Below are positions 34,688-43,674 of a stretch of 64,000 bases of DNA, piece by piece. How positions within the stretch are numbered: the stretch's first letter is position 1; the number at the start of each line of letters is the position of its first letter. Below the pieces are notes generated by a model. That model saw only the letters and a list, made by a program, of their open reading frames with translations. It was not told the DNA's origin and searched no databases. The DNA lies in contig CAWCIY010000003.1 of the NCBI GenBank assembly GCA_963795715.1, forward strand, positions 620,001 through 684,000, written 5' to 3'. The translations under genes and the position numbers were made by a program. Source of the stretch: JAFEDN01 sp963795715 (GTDB lineage Bacteria > Pseudomonadota > Gammaproteobacteria > Coxiellales > Coxiellaceae).

Positions 34688-35254
34688 ATGAAGCTCATAG
34701 TAGGTTTAGGAAACCCAGGTCTCAAATATGCCAAAACTCGCCACAACGTAGGTGTTTGGCTTTTGACCGAATTGGCTACTAAACACAATCTAAATTTTCG
34801 TTCGGAAAATAAATTTTCTGGACAAGTGGCGTTGTTGCCGCAATCTGATCCCCCATGCTGGTTGCTGATCCCCAGCACCTTTATGAATGAAAGTGGCCGG
34901 GCGGTGCAGGCAATGGCTCATTTTTACAAGATTGCTCCTAAGGAAATCTTAGTGGCGCATGATGAATTAGACTTTCCGGCTGGTACGGTAAGGCTTAAAT
35001 CAGGGGGTGGCCATGGCGGACATAACGGTTTGCGAGATATTATCCAGTGTTTGGGAAGTAATGAGTTTTACCGGCTGCGCATCGGCATAGGTCATCCGGG
35101 AAACCGCGATCAAGTAACCCCTTACGTTCTAACAGAACCTTCGGCCCAAGATCATACCCAAATCATGCAATCAATTGACGAATCTTTAGCCGTTATTCCA
35201 GATATGATCTCCGGTCAAGTGGACAAGGCATTTCGTTATTTACATAATTTATGA
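34688..35254 (+). CDS. pth: Peptidyl-tRNA hydrolase
   Basis: Recycles peptidyl-tRNA released by stalled ribosomes. 188 residues from ATG 34688, chosen over ATG 34679 because the family starts at MKLIVGLGNPG. Catalytic His in KYAKTRHNVGVW and Asp in LVAHDELDFPAGTVRLK, GGHGGHNGLRDI, and FYRLRIGIGHPG are all present. Followed by a dispersed element, then ychF. Confidence 0.96.
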   Translation: MKLIVGLGNPGLKYAKTRHNVGVWLLTELATKHNLNFRSENKFSGQVALLPQSDPPCWLLIPSTFMNESGRAVQAMAHFYKIAPKEILVAHDELDFPAGTVRLKSGGGHGGHNGLRDIIQCLGSNEFYRLRIGIGHPGNRDQVTPYVLTEPSAQDHTQIMQSIDESLAVIPDMISGQVDKAFRYLHNL

Positions 35255-35415
35255 CGGGAGTTCCCACTGAAGGGAACTTCACCTTACGCGATGAGGGATC
35301 GCAAGGGGGAGAACCGCGATTCTCCCCCCTTCATTCCTGCGCTTAGGCAAACCTAAGCGCAGGATAAAAACAACGAAGCTATTCCCGCTGTCTTCAGCGG
35401 GAATAGCTGTAATTT
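35254..35415. repeat. Intergenic dispersed element, copy 2 of 3
   Basis: Between pth and ychF. Shares GGGGGAGAACCGCGATTCTC and CCCCTTCATTCC with copy 1, plus CGCTGTCTTCAGCGGGAATA at the right end and a perfect inner hairpin CCTGCGCTTAGG/CCTAAGCGCAGG. The two outer ends are inverted-repeat-like (GGAGTTCCC ... GGGAATAGC). Confidence 0.7.
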
Positions 35416-35430
35416 ATAGAACAGGTTTAT

Positions 35431-36525
35431 ATGGGTTTTAAATGTGGCATTATCGGCTTACCCAATGTGGGCAAGTCCACTTTATTTAACGCTTTGACTA
35501 AAGCGGGCATCGAAGCGGCTAATTATCCTTTTTGCACCATAGAGCCTAATGTAGGTATTGTGCCCGTGCCGGATGAGCGTCTGCAGAAGATTGCTGCAAT
35601 TGCCCAATCCAAACAAATTGTCCCTGCCACTATGAAATTTGTAGATATTGCCGGCTTAGTCGCAGGAGCCGCTCAAGGGGAAGGGTTGGGTAACCAATTC
35701 CTAGCCCATATCCGGGAAACTCAGGCGATTGCGCATGTGGTTCGTTGTTTTGTAAATGATGACGTAGTCCATGTCGCTGGTAAGGTAGATCCTTTAGCCG
35801 ATATTGAGGTAATTCACACCGAACTGGCATTGGCGGATTTGGTAGCCGTTGACAAAGCCTTACAAAAAGCAGCGAAAGAAGCTAAAAAAGGATTAGATAA
35901 AGCCGGAAAACTAGCGCTTGAATTGCTGGAAAGAATCAAGTTACAGCTTGATCAGGCTCTACCAGCGAGAGTACTCAATCTGAACCCAGAAGAATTAGCC
36001 ATAATTGAACCATTACAGTTGTTGACTATGAAGCCGATGCTTTATGTCGCTAATGTCGATGAAAAGGGCATGAATCATAATCCTTTATTGGAAAGAGTGC
36101 AAAAATATGCTCAAGAAACCGGAGCTGAAGTCGTGACTATTTGCGCGGCTCTGGAATCAGAAATTGTTGAACTCGCAGAAGCGGAACAAAAAGAGTTTTT
36201 AGCCAGCTTAGAGTTAGAGGAACCAGGATTAAATCGGTTGATTAGAGCTGGATATCGATTATTGGGATTACAGACTTATTTCACAGCCGGGCCTAAGGAA
36301 GCGCGCGCTTGGACTATTGCTAAAGGCATCAGAGCCCCTCAGGCAGCAGCCGTGATCCATACTGATTTTGAAAAAGGTTTTATTCGCGCTGAAGTCATCG
36401 GTTACGAGGATTATATTCGCTTCCAAGGTGAACAAGGGGCCAAAGAAGCAGGAAAGTGGCGTTTAGAAGGAAAAGAATACGTAGTGCAAGATGGCGATGT
36501 GATCTTATTCAGGTTCAATGTTTAG
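35431..36525 (+). CDS. ychF: Redox-regulated ATPase YchF (OBG family)
   Basis: Ribosome-associated P-loop NTPase that prefers ATP. 364 residues. G1 GLPNVGKSTLFNALTKAG, switch NYPFCTIEPNVG, G3 DIAGLVAGAAQGEGLGN, and the altered G4 NVDE (LYVANVDEKG) that explains ATP specificity, then the C-terminal TGS-like domain (TWT-equivalent RAWTIAKGIRAPQAAAVIHT and DFEKGFIRAEVI). Complete. Confidence 0.97.
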   Translation: MGFKCGIIGLPNVGKSTLFNALTKAGIEAANYPFCTIEPNVGIVPVPDERLQKIAAIAQSKQIVPATMKFVDIAGLVAGAAQGEGLGNQFLAHIRETQAIAHVVRCFVNDDVVHVAGKVDPLADIEVIHTELALADLVAVDKALQKAAKEAKKGLDKAGKLALELLERIKLQLDQALPARVLNLNPEELAIIEPLQLLTMKPMLYVANVDEKGMNHNPLLERVQKYAQETGAEVVTICAALESEIVELAEAEQKEFLASLELEEPGLNRLIRAGYRLLGLQTYFTAGPKEARAWTIAKGIRAPQAAAVIHTDFEKGFIRAEVIGYEDYIRFQGEQGAKEAGKWRLEGKEYVVQDGDVILFRFNV

Positions 36526-36543
36526 GGTGTCAAGACTTGATCC

Positions 36544-37770
36544 CTACTCAAGACTTGCCCCCTTACTGCTAGATATGTCAACAGGCTCCCAAGTGGGTCT
36601 TTTAAGTAAGCGGTAAACCAACCAGCCTAAAATTGCCGCAATAAATAATAGGATTCCCATCGGTAATTGTGAGGATTCATCGATGATCGCCACTACGATA
36701 CTACAGCTAAAAGTAATCGCCACTTGTAAACAACCGTAAATGGCCCCGGCGGCGCCAATGGTTTGAGGAAAAGGAGCGACTGCCCCCATAAATGCGTTAG
36801 GAAATACCAGTGCAATCCCAAATTCCAAACAAATGGTGGGTAAAATGATCCAGTACACGCCTAAGATATTTAAATAACCGGTGATTATAAAGAACAATCC
36901 TACTAGAGAAATAATGGCGCTGCCTAATTTTAAGGTTCGTTCAGTGCCTAATCTGCCGACAATTCTGGAATTGCTCATCATGCCAGCAAAAAAACCCACA
37001 GCGCTGATCATGGCCCAAAAACCATAAGCGGCTGCCGATTTACCTAAACCGTTTTCAATAAGGAAAGGATTGATCGTAGCGCAAACAATCATGGCCGCAA
37101 AAGCCAATCCTGAACAACAAACATTGGCCCAAAATTGGTGATTTTTTAAAATAATCTGGTAATTTTTAAGTATTTTGCCGGGCGCAAGCGACTGCGAAGT
37201 CCTTTTGGTATGTGTTTCCGGTAAGGTAAAATACGCTAATAATGACAATAACAAACAATAAATCAATAAGAAGCCAAAAATCCAACGCCAACCCCAGTGA
37301 ATCTGAATAAAGCCACCGAACGCGGGAGCAATTGCCGGTGCTAAAGCGACGAAGGCGCCAATATATGACAAAGCTTTTACTAGCTGGACTCCAGCAAAAG
37401 AATCACGGATTATTACACGATTCAAGGCCATCACCGCGCCGGTGCCGACGCCTTGTATAAAACGCCCTAACAACAGCAGAGGGATATGATTGGAAAAAGT
37501 ACACAAGCTCGCGCCTAGAAAATAAATGGCAAGACCATAGATTAAGATTGGTTTTCTGCCGTATTGGTCGGATAATGGGCCGTAGACCAACTGTGACAAG
37601 CCGGCGGCGATTAAAAATAAAGTGACCGTAAGCTGCACCATGCTGGGTGAAGTCATCATTTCTTTGGTAACTATAGGCATGGCTGGAGCATAAATGTCGG
37701 TCGCCATTAAGCCTAAGGATGTAATTAAAGCTATTAAAATGCCTAACCAAATTTTTTCATTTATTTTCAT
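36544..37770 (-). CDS. Bcr/CflA-type MFS drug exporter
   Basis: 408 residues, about 12 hydrophobic segments, so an inner-membrane proton-driven exporter. The Bcr/CflA signature TDIYAPAMPIV is in helix 1 and the MFS loop motif GPLSDQYGRKPIL between helices 2 and 3; GAVMALNRVIIRD follows. Members export bicyclomycin, chloramphenicol, Cys or other small molecules. Divergent from a LysR gene with 66 nt between starts, so that regulator probably controls it. Confidence 0.9.
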   Translation of the reverse strand: MKINEKIWLGILIALITSLGLMATDIYAPAMPIVTKEMMTSPSMVQLTVTLFLIAAGLSQLVYGPLSDQYGRKPILIYGLAIYFLGASLCTFSNHIPLLLLGRFIQGVGTGAVMALNRVIIRDSFAGVQLVKALSYIGAFVALAPAIAPAFGGFIQIHWGWRWIFGFLLIYCLLLSLLAYFTLPETHTKRTSQSLAPGKILKNYQIILKNHQFWANVCCSGLAFAAMIVCATINPFLIENGLGKSAAAYGFWAMISAVGFFAGMMSNSRIVGRLGTERTLKLGSAIISLVGLFFIITGYLNILGVYWIILPTICLEFGIALVFPNAFMGAVAPFPQTIGAAGAIYGCLQVAITFSCSIVVAIIDESSQLPMGILLFIAAILGWLVYRLLKRPTWEPVDISSSKGASLE

Positions 37771-37836
37771 GTGTACATTTTACAAGAAACTGGTAAATTA
37801 GTAAAATTAATAATTTTTATAGGCAATATTAATAAA

Positions 37837-38736
37837 ATGAATTTAGAACGAATCAATCTTAATTTATTGGTGGCTTTAGATGCGCTTTTAAGCGAACGTC
37901 ATGTGACTCGTGCGGCGGCTAAAGTTCATATTAGTCAATCAGCCATGAGTATTGCCTTATCTCAGCTACGAGAGTTGCTGCAAGATGATCTTTTAGTTCG
38001 CGGATCGCAAGGAATGGCGCCCACCAAAAAGGGGTTAGAATTACAATCTTGGGTTCATGAAATCTTAGCGGATATTAAAAAAAAGATTTACCAAGCTGAA
38101 GTATTTAATCCAGCAACTGCAGTGCGGAATTTTAGAATCGGCATGACGGATTACACTGAATTTTTAGTACTGCCTCATTTGATAGCGAAATTAGCCCGGG
38201 AAGCGCCGGGTGTCAGTATCAAAGTAATTAATCTTAATTTACTCGATCATTATGAAGTTTTTGAAAAAGAACGCTTGGATTTGGCGGTCGGTGTTTTTTG
38301 GGAGAAATCAACTCCGTTGCAAACCCAATGTTTGCTTTCCGAAACAGCCGTGTGTGTAGCTCGTAAGAATCATCCCCTGATGAAAAAACGCCTCACGTTA
38401 GAACGTTTTTTGCAGGTAAAACATATTGCCATCCACTTACATTCGATGCCTATTTTGGGAAAAATAGATAAGGCTTTGCATCAATTGGGCAAAAAGCGGG
38501 AAGTGGCCATCGCTACTCCCCACATGGTGGCGGCCTTTTATCTTATCCGCAATACGGATTATTTAATGGCCTCTATGAGACATTTGGTCGAGGAATTAAT
38601 AGAGCCTTTTGGCTTGGTCATGCAGGAATTACCTTTTGCCACGGAGTCTTTAGAAATTCAAATGGCTTGGCCTAAGAATTTTACCTCTGACCCGGCACAT
38701 GCTTGGATTAGGAGCCAAATTCATATCCCAATGTAA
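37837..38736 (+). CDS. LysR-family transcriptional regulator
   Basis: 299 residues from ATG 37837. N-terminal winged HTH: NLLVALDALLSERHVTRAAA, VHISQSAMSIALSQLRELL, DDLLVRGSQGMAPTKKG, followed by the effector-binding domain (MTDYTEFLVLPHLIAKL). It resembles the NodD/PcpR-like subgroup with a long second half. The divergent exporter gene is the likely target. Confidence 0.9.
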   Translation: MNLERINLNLLVALDALLSERHVTRAAAKVHISQSAMSIALSQLRELLQDDLLVRGSQGMAPTKKGLELQSWVHEILADIKKKIYQAEVFNPATAVRNFRIGMTDYTEFLVLPHLIAKLAREAPGVSIKVINLNLLDHYEVFEKERLDLAVGVFWEKSTPLQTQCLLSETAVCVARKNHPLMKKRLTLERFLQVKHIAIHLHSMPILGKIDKALHQLGKKREVAIATPHMVAAFYLIRNTDYLMASMRHLVEELIEPFGLVMQELPFATESLEIQMAWPKNFTSDPAHAWIRSQIHIPM

Positions 38737-38737
38737 C

Positions 38738-38893
38738 CAGCAATTCCCGCCCAAGGGCGAGAACTTCTGTTCTTGTTTGTATCCTGCGCATTGGCAAAGC
38801 CAATTGCTCGGAATGAAGGGGAAGAATCGCGATTCTCCCCCTTCGAACCCCCATCGCGTGGGGTCAATTCCCGTTGACCGGGAATTACTGCTA
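38738..38893. repeat. Intergenic dispersed element, copy 3 of 3 (inverted)
   Basis: Reverse orientation relative to copies 1 and 2: GGAATGAAGGGGAAGAATCG then CGATTCTCCCCCTTCG. The ends are clear inverted repeats, CAGCAATTCCCG at left and CGGGAATTACTGCT at right, giving the best definition of the element's borders. Confidence 0.7.
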
Positions 38894-38950
38894 TGTAACT
38901 GATCTGTTATTGACAAAATTAACACAAAGACGCAGAATTTATCTACTTTT

Positions 38951-39024
38951 GGCTATGTAGCTCAGTTGGTTAGAGCGCAGCATTCATAATGCTGATGTCG
39001 GTGGTTCGAGCCCACCCATAGCCA
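38951..39024 (+). tRNA. tRNA-Met (anticodon CAT, elongator type)
   Basis: 74-nt cloverleaf: acceptor GGCTATG/CATAGCC, D arm AGCTCAGTTGGTTAGAGC, anticodon loop TTCATAA, T arm GGTGGTTCGAGCCCACC, discriminator A. Similar to elongator tRNA-Met of E. coli; a tRNA-Ile2 (lysidine) is the less likely alternative. Confidence 0.93.
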
Positions 39025-39069
39025 TGATCGCTTTCAAATTACGGCAAGGTTGTGCTTTTGTCGCGGAGA

Positions 39070-39303
39070 TCAGCTAAAACTCAAAATCCTCTCAGCTAAT
39101 TTATAAACTGTAGTCGCGCCCACGGCACAACGCCAGTTATTGCTGAGGGTGTTATCACGATTTTTTGCCCGCTGAATGGCAATAATGATGCTTTCCAAAT
39201 TTATTTTTTGGAAATTAACGCTCTTATCATATGTTGGCAAATATCGCGCTAAACGAACAGAGCAGTCTTGAGAGTTATTTATTCCACTTCCATCTTCAAA
39301 ATG
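39070..39303 (-). pseudogene. C-terminal fragment of RloB
   Basis: An open frame of about 78 codons with no start, directly downstream of the RloA-type gene and ending at a TGA (39070-39072). It reads SVRLARYLPTYDKSVNFQKI and IIIAIQRAKNRDNTLSNNWR, then VYKLAERILSF, the pattern of the RloB C-terminus. The Toprim-like N-terminal part is gone, apparently by a deletion ending at the RloA stop codon. Confidence 0.55.
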
Positions 39304-39310
39304 AAGAAGC

Positions 39311-40633
39311 CTAATAGGTGTGTGTCATAAAACTATAATCCAGTAAAATTTTCGGCACTCCGCCTAGACGTCCCTGGAGATAGCTTTTACGAATATCTTT
39401 ATCATAACGAACATCTTTGAATTCACTGAATGAAAATAACTTAGAAATGCCTGAATTATCCCTCTCTGATACCCACATTTCATCGCGACGAAGTAATTGT
39501 TGATCCATTAAAAGAACGTCGTGAGTTGTCATTAGTAGTTGAGATCGACTGTTTACAGAACAGCTGGATAAATATCTTTCTATTAAACTTCTGGTTAAGT
39601 TTGTATGTAAGCTGCGATCAAGCTCATCTATGATGTAGACTTTTTTCGAGCCTGGTTCGGCAATATCCAAAAATCCAGGTAACAAGTCGATAATGCGTTG
39701 TGAACCGTCGGACTCCTGACGCATCTCAAATTTGGCTTCTGTCCCGTCTGCCTTAGGGTGATAAGTAAAAAGCTTTTTAGCAATAAGCTCGCCATTTTTT
39801 CTGGTAATTACAAAGCGCTCGTTCATGGACTCATTTAGTAAATGGATTGGCATTCCTTCTTTTACTTCTTCTTGCAGTTTCGCTTTCAAGGACTTTGGCA
39901 GCAGGCTATTTTCAAAAGAAATTTCTTCGCCTGCTAATCGCATAATACCAGTATCAAGCTGACGTAACATTTCGTTCATCTTTGTGTAAAGGGAGCTTTC
40001 TTCATCTAAAAATTGTTCAAATAATCCAAATCGAGTATCTGGGGCAATTAAATTAAGTGTATCGTTGAACCAATTGTAAACTGGACGGAAATCATCTACT
40101 TTTTGAGAGATGGCATTATTCAAAAAAAGCTGATTATCTCGTGTGCCTTCAAAAACAATTTCTAGACGTTTATTTTTTTGCAAGGTCGTATGAAAATGGG
40201 GTTTGCCATCATGACGATGATATAAGATTTTTTCACTTGTGCTTCTAATTTGAATAAGCTTTTCTTCGATAATAGTTTTTTTAGTCACTGAGAAGCTATA
40301 TTCATAGATGTCATCTTCAATCAAGAATTCAAAGCAAAAATACGATGGCCTCTCAGTACTGCTACCATCTAGTTGGAAGGGTTCGCATGCGATTAAACTG
40401 TCAATTTGAGTTCCTTTTACTACCAACCTTTTAACAAAATTAAGTGCTTTGAAAAAATTTGTTTTTCCAGAGGCATTTCCGCCATAAATGGCTGCAATCG
40501 GCAATATTTTCATTTTGTACTTGTGGAGGTTAGGGACGCGTTCTTTATGCTGGCGCTCAGGGCTGGCAACCATTGAAAAACAAGCTTCGTCTTTAAAAGA
40601 CATCCAGTTTTTGATTGAAAAGCGAATTAGCAT
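39311..40633 (-). CDS. RloA-type AAA15 family ATPase
   Basis: 440 residues from ATG 40633 (GGGTGAAA upstream; GTG 40642 is possible). SMC/OLD-like ATPase: FSIKNWMSFKDEACFSMV, Walker A IYGGNASGKTNFFKAL near residue 50, signature-like ESDGSQRIIDLLPGF, Walker B KVYIIDELDRSLHTNLTRSL, then LLMTTHDVLLMDQQLLRRDE. The C-terminal YLQGRLGGVPKI is typical of RloA. RloA with RloB occurs next to restriction systems and is thought to act in phage defence; here RloB is only a fragment, so the system is probably inactive. Confidence 0.85.
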   Translation of the reverse strand: MLIRFSIKNWMSFKDEACFSMVASPERQHKERVPNLHKYKMKILPIAAIYGGNASGKTNFFKALNFVKRLVVKGTQIDSLIACEPFQLDGSSTERPSYFCFEFLIEDDIYEYSFSVTKKTIIEEKLIQIRSTSEKILYHRHDGKPHFHTTLQKNKRLEIVFEGTRDNQLFLNNAISQKVDDFRPVYNWFNDTLNLIAPDTRFGLFEQFLDEESSLYTKMNEMLRQLDTGIMRLAGEEISFENSLLPKSLKAKLQEEVKEGMPIHLLNESMNERFVITRKNGELIAKKLFTYHPKADGTEAKFEMRQESDGSQRIIDLLPGFLDIAEPGSKKVYIIDELDRSLHTNLTRSLIERYLSSCSVNSRSQLLMTTHDVLLMDQQLLRRDEMWVSERDNSGISKLFSFSEFKDVRYDKDIRKSYLQGRLGGVPKILLDYSFMTHTY

Positions 40634-40821
40634 ATCTTTCACCCATTATTGAGATAAATTCTCTTTAGTTTAAGAAAATTTAGCATTATTTATATAAAAA
40701 GTAAATAATTAAGAGAAAATATCTCCTACTTAATATCAGCAATTCTCAGTGAGTTTTAACTAATTGAATAATAAAAATAAAAACACATTAAATATTAGGG
40801 TTTTCGGTAGTGAAAGTTGCT

Positions 40822-41358
40822 TTATGGATTATGACTGGCTACTTCATTCAATTTTATCTGAGGATCGTTTTGTTTTGCCTTTTTAAAATATAGGTTTGCG
40901 GCGGCTCGGTCGGGTATTTTCAGGGCGCATAATCCGGCGTTTTCATAGGCTGCGGCCCTGTTGATATAATTGGGTAGTTGCGCAGCGAAGAGGAGTTCTT
41001 TTATTCCTTGGTGAGGAGAACCGCGCTGGCATAAAAAAACACCATAATTATTGTGCGCTTCACCGAATTGGGGCGCCAAATCGATCGCATGTCGATAATA
41101 TTTGGCTGCCAGCTCAAAGTTCCCACAGGTTTCTTCTAAATAAGCAAGACTGTACCAGGCGATGGGTGAACGCGGATCTTGAGTTACAGCTTGATTAAGA
41201 ATCAGTCTAGCGTTTTCTAAATTCCCTTGTTGTAAATAATTAACACCTAAACTAACATGTGAATCCGGGTTGTACGAAAAGTCTGGAATGTTGGAGGCGC
41301 ACCCCATCAGGATAAAAGTGAATATAGTAATAATAAACTTTTGATGAATGCGTGTCAT
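40822..41358 (-). CDS. pilW: Type IV pilus biogenesis TPR lipoprotein PilW/PilF
   Basis: Outer-membrane pilotin that helps assemble the PilQ secretin. 178 residues with lipobox ILMGC and tetratricopeptide repeats: VSLGVNYLQQGNLENARLIL, PIAWYSLAYLEETCGNFELA, FGEAHNNYGVFLCQRGSPHQ, AAYENAGLCALKIPDRAAAN. Shorter than the usual 230-260 residues, lacking the last repeats. The common neighbours rlmN, rodZ and ispG are absent. Together with the pilin-like genes at 17-18 kb it suggests a type IV pilus in this organism. Confidence 0.85.
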   Translation of the reverse strand: MTRIHQKFIITIFTFILMGCASNIPDFSYNPDSHVSLGVNYLQQGNLENARLILNQAVTQDPRSPIAWYSLAYLEETCGNFELAAKYYRHAIDLAPQFGEAHNNYGVFLCQRGSPHQGIKELLFAAQLPNYINRAAAYENAGLCALKIPDRAAANLYFKKAKQNDPQIKLNEVASHNP

Positions 41359-41361
41359 CAC

Positions 41362-42333
41362 ATGAATATGTGCGCTAGTATAGTAGGAAACAATACGGGG
41401 ATTTTTATTTTGGACAAAGGTTTTTTTACACTCAGAAATTTAGAGCTAACAGATCGACTTGTTTTAAACTTAGAAATGGCTCTTATTTTTTCGGGTTCAA
41501 TTGGGATCATATTGAACGCCGTAACATTTCGTTATAACGGAGACAAATTCCTATCCGAAAATTGGTTTTGGCTAGTCCCGTTGCTGATTTTTGGCGTGTT
41601 TTTTTCTTCAAAATACGTAAGACAATTTCCTGGCCCAGCTTATTTTCTAAAAAGTTATAGCTTGAATTTTCTGGCCTTTTTTGCCTTTTTGGTCATGATA
41701 GACGGCGTGCAATTTACCCCTTTTCCAACAATTGATTCAGTTCTAAGCCTTACCGATCATGCATTACATATAGAAGAAACTACATTGATGAATTGGGTTT
41801 ATGCGCATTCTTTTTTGTTACTTACTTTGAAGATAACTTATAAAAGTTTGGTGCTGCAATGGTTGTTAATTCCGCTGATATTATTTATTACTGGACAGAA
41901 AGAACGATTTCCAATTTATCTTATTATTTCCTTGCTGGCTTATCTTTTTGGAGCTGGCGTCTATTATTTTTTCCCTAGCCTCGGCCCCGCTAGTATTTAT
42001 AGCAACAAGCATTTTTCCAGGGAACAATTGGAGTTGGTATTAAATTTTAAGGAAATTCATCAGTATCTTATGGTCACCCCTTTTGAGGGAGGGATGATCG
42101 CTTTTCCTTCATTTCATGTGCTTTGGTCGGTGATAATCATTTATATTTTAAAAAATTCACACCGCCTCCTTTTCAGTTTGATTCTGGCTTTAAATGGCCT
42201 TGCTATTCTTGCGACTTTATTTCTTGGCTGGGATTATGCTGGTGATATTATTTGTGGAGTAGCTGTGGGTTTTGTGGCTATTTACCTTGGCAAGCGGTTG
42301 CTTAAAAACGCAATCTTACTTAACAATACTTAA
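41362..42333 (+). CDS. PAP2-superfamily integral membrane protein
   Basis: About 323 residues with at least six hydrophobic segments. PAP2_3-type (inositol-phosphorylceramide-synthase-like) motifs in the C-terminal third: GGMIAFPSFHVLWSVIIIYI with the C2 His, and LFLGWDYAGDIICGVAVGF at the place of C3. In the family C3 normally reads WHY..D; here Asp replaces the nucleophilic His, which may abolish phosphatase activity. The start is uncertain: ATG 41362 or TTG 41410 (behind GGGGA) are both possible; ATG 41341 would overlap pilW. The end overlaps sspB on the other strand by 18 nt. Confidence 0.75.
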   Translation: MNMCASIVGNNTGIFILDKGFFTLRNLELTDRLVLNLEMALIFSGSIGIILNAVTFRYNGDKFLSENWFWLVPLLIFGVFFSSKYVRQFPGPAYFLKSYSLNFLAFFAFLVMIDGVQFTPFPTIDSVLSLTDHALHIEETTLMNWVYAHSFLLLTLKITYKSLVLQWLLIPLILFITGQKERFPIYLIISLLAYLFGAGVYYFFPSLGPASIYSNKHFSREQLELVLNFKEIHQYLMVTPFEGGMIAFPSFHVLWSVIIIYILKNSHRLLFSLILALNGLAILATLFLGWDYAGDIICGVAVGFVAIYLGKRLLKNAILLNNT

Positions 42334-42767
42334 TTTAGGAGGGCCTTTTGGACGTGTTGGTTTTCCATCGTCGCCGCCGCCATCTCCGCCTTCGTCATCC
42401 GTGTTTTCCATATCTGTGGGTCCTTCTACCATATTAACCAAGATCCCCTTGTCAATATCATAAGGCCCGAATACTAAGCAATGATTATTCTCTAAAGCAT
42501 AGATCACAATAATGGATTCCATAGGAATGTAAAGGTGAGTTAAACGACCGCCAAAACTGGCTTTAAATTCTAGCACTTCGTTATTCATTGCAAACCCAGT
42601 GACCGCAAGTGGCGCCAAATTGAGCGTAATTTTATTGTCTTCAATATAATTTGGGGGCACTTGCACTTCCGGCACAGTGGTGTCAACAACAATGTAGTGG
42701 AGTTAAATTATTATCTAATATCCAATCATAAATAGCCCTGAATTAAATAGGGTCGGTTTGGAGTCAT
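42316..42767 (-). pseudogene. sspB: ClpXP protease specificity-enhancing factor SspB, two frameshifts
   Basis: SspB tethers ssrA-tagged proteins to ClpXP. The C-terminal 119 codons (42675-42316) are intact: VPEVQVPPNYIEDNKITLNL, LAPLAVTGFAMNNEVLEFKA, the YIPMESIIVIYALENN strand, and the acidic tail ending in the ClpX-binding peptide. Upstream, MTPNRPYLIQ starts at 42767, then AIYDWILDNNLTP continues one frame over, then YIVVDTTVPEV in the third frame. Each junction is explained by one extra base. Either a recent pseudogene or sequencing error; the neighbours sspA and rplM have similar indels. Confidence 0.75.
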
Positions 42768-42775
42768 CATATATA

Positions 42776-43402
42776 TTATTCTCGCAATTCGATTTCAGCT
42801 TCAGTAAGGCTGGCTTGAAAGGATTCTCTTTTAAATAATCGCTTCATGTATTCATGGACAGGTTTAGCAGCTGGAGTGTTGGGTAATTCGATACCTAAAC
42901 TGGGTAAGCGCCATAATAAAGGCGCGATACAGCAATCCACTAAAGTAAATTCTTCGCTTAAAAAATAAGGTGAATCAGCGAAAACTGGCGCAAAACTAAT
43001 TAATCCATCTTTTAATTCGTTCGCGCAGTTTTAACAGATTTGGCGATTTCCTTCGCGAATGGTTTTATATAAGCTATACCAATCACGATCAATGCGATAA
43101 ATCATTAAACGACTTTTAGCGCGAGCTACTGGATAAACAGGCAATAAGGGTGGGTGGGGAAAGCGTTCATCTAGATATTCCATAACGACTCGGGCTTGAT
43201 ATAAAACCAATTCTCGATCTACTAAAGTTGGTAAAGTATTATATGGATTTAATTCTAATAAATCTTCACAAGGATGATTTTCATCCACATTGACGATGTC
43301 AACATTTACTCCTTTTTCAGCCAATACAATTCGTACCTGATGACTATAGATATCTAAATCTCCCGAATACAAAGTCATAATGGCGCGTTTTAAAATAGTC
43401 AT
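42776..43402 (-). pseudogene. sspA: Stringent starvation protein A, compensating indels
   Basis: GST-fold RNA polymerase-associated protein. The first 123 codons (43402-43031) read MTLYSGDLDIYSHQVRIVLA, LNPYNTLPTLVDRELVLYQA and stop at TAA 43031. The rest resumes in the same frame: LKDGLISFAPVFADSPYFLS, VDCCIAPLLWRLPSLGIELP, RESFQASLTEAEIELRE. In between, a shifted frame reads AKSVKTAR, aligning perfectly with the family (ARxxLKDGL). So one extra base near 43045 and one missing base near 43020 explain the stop, rather than a nonsense mutation. Confidence 0.75.
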
Positions 43403-43470
43403 AGCAATTAAATTTCGCTCCTCTTATATAGTACTTGCAACTTTCCCAATCGGGCCCTACCATGAGTTGG

Positions 43471-43541
43471 CTGGGGGACTAGGATTCGAACCTAGGTTAA
43501 CGGAGTCAGAGTCCGTAGTCCTGCCGCTAGACGATCCCCCA
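43471..43541 (-). tRNA. tRNA-Gln (anticodon CTG)
   Basis: Acceptor TGGGGGA/TCCCCCA, anticodon stem ACGGA/TCCGT with loop CTCTGAC (anticodon CTG), T arm CTAGGTTCGAATCCTAG, discriminator G; no encoded CCA. A second glutamine tRNA beside the TTG one at 32.8 kb. Confidence 0.92.
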
Positions 43542-43674
43542 AACTGGAGTGGCACGTCTAGTTTCCAGTTAGTTTCGAGATCCTATATTTTGGAAACTCA
43601 TGAGTATGTAACATTATCCTTAACGAGCAACTGCCAGAAGAGCTGCAGCATTCCCTGCACAAAATGAAAATTAA

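Noticed and set aside
43031..43033. Nonsense mutation in sspA
   Set aside because: The shifted frame between about 43045 and 43020 reads AKSVKTAR and aligns with the family, so a pair of compensating indels explains the stop better.
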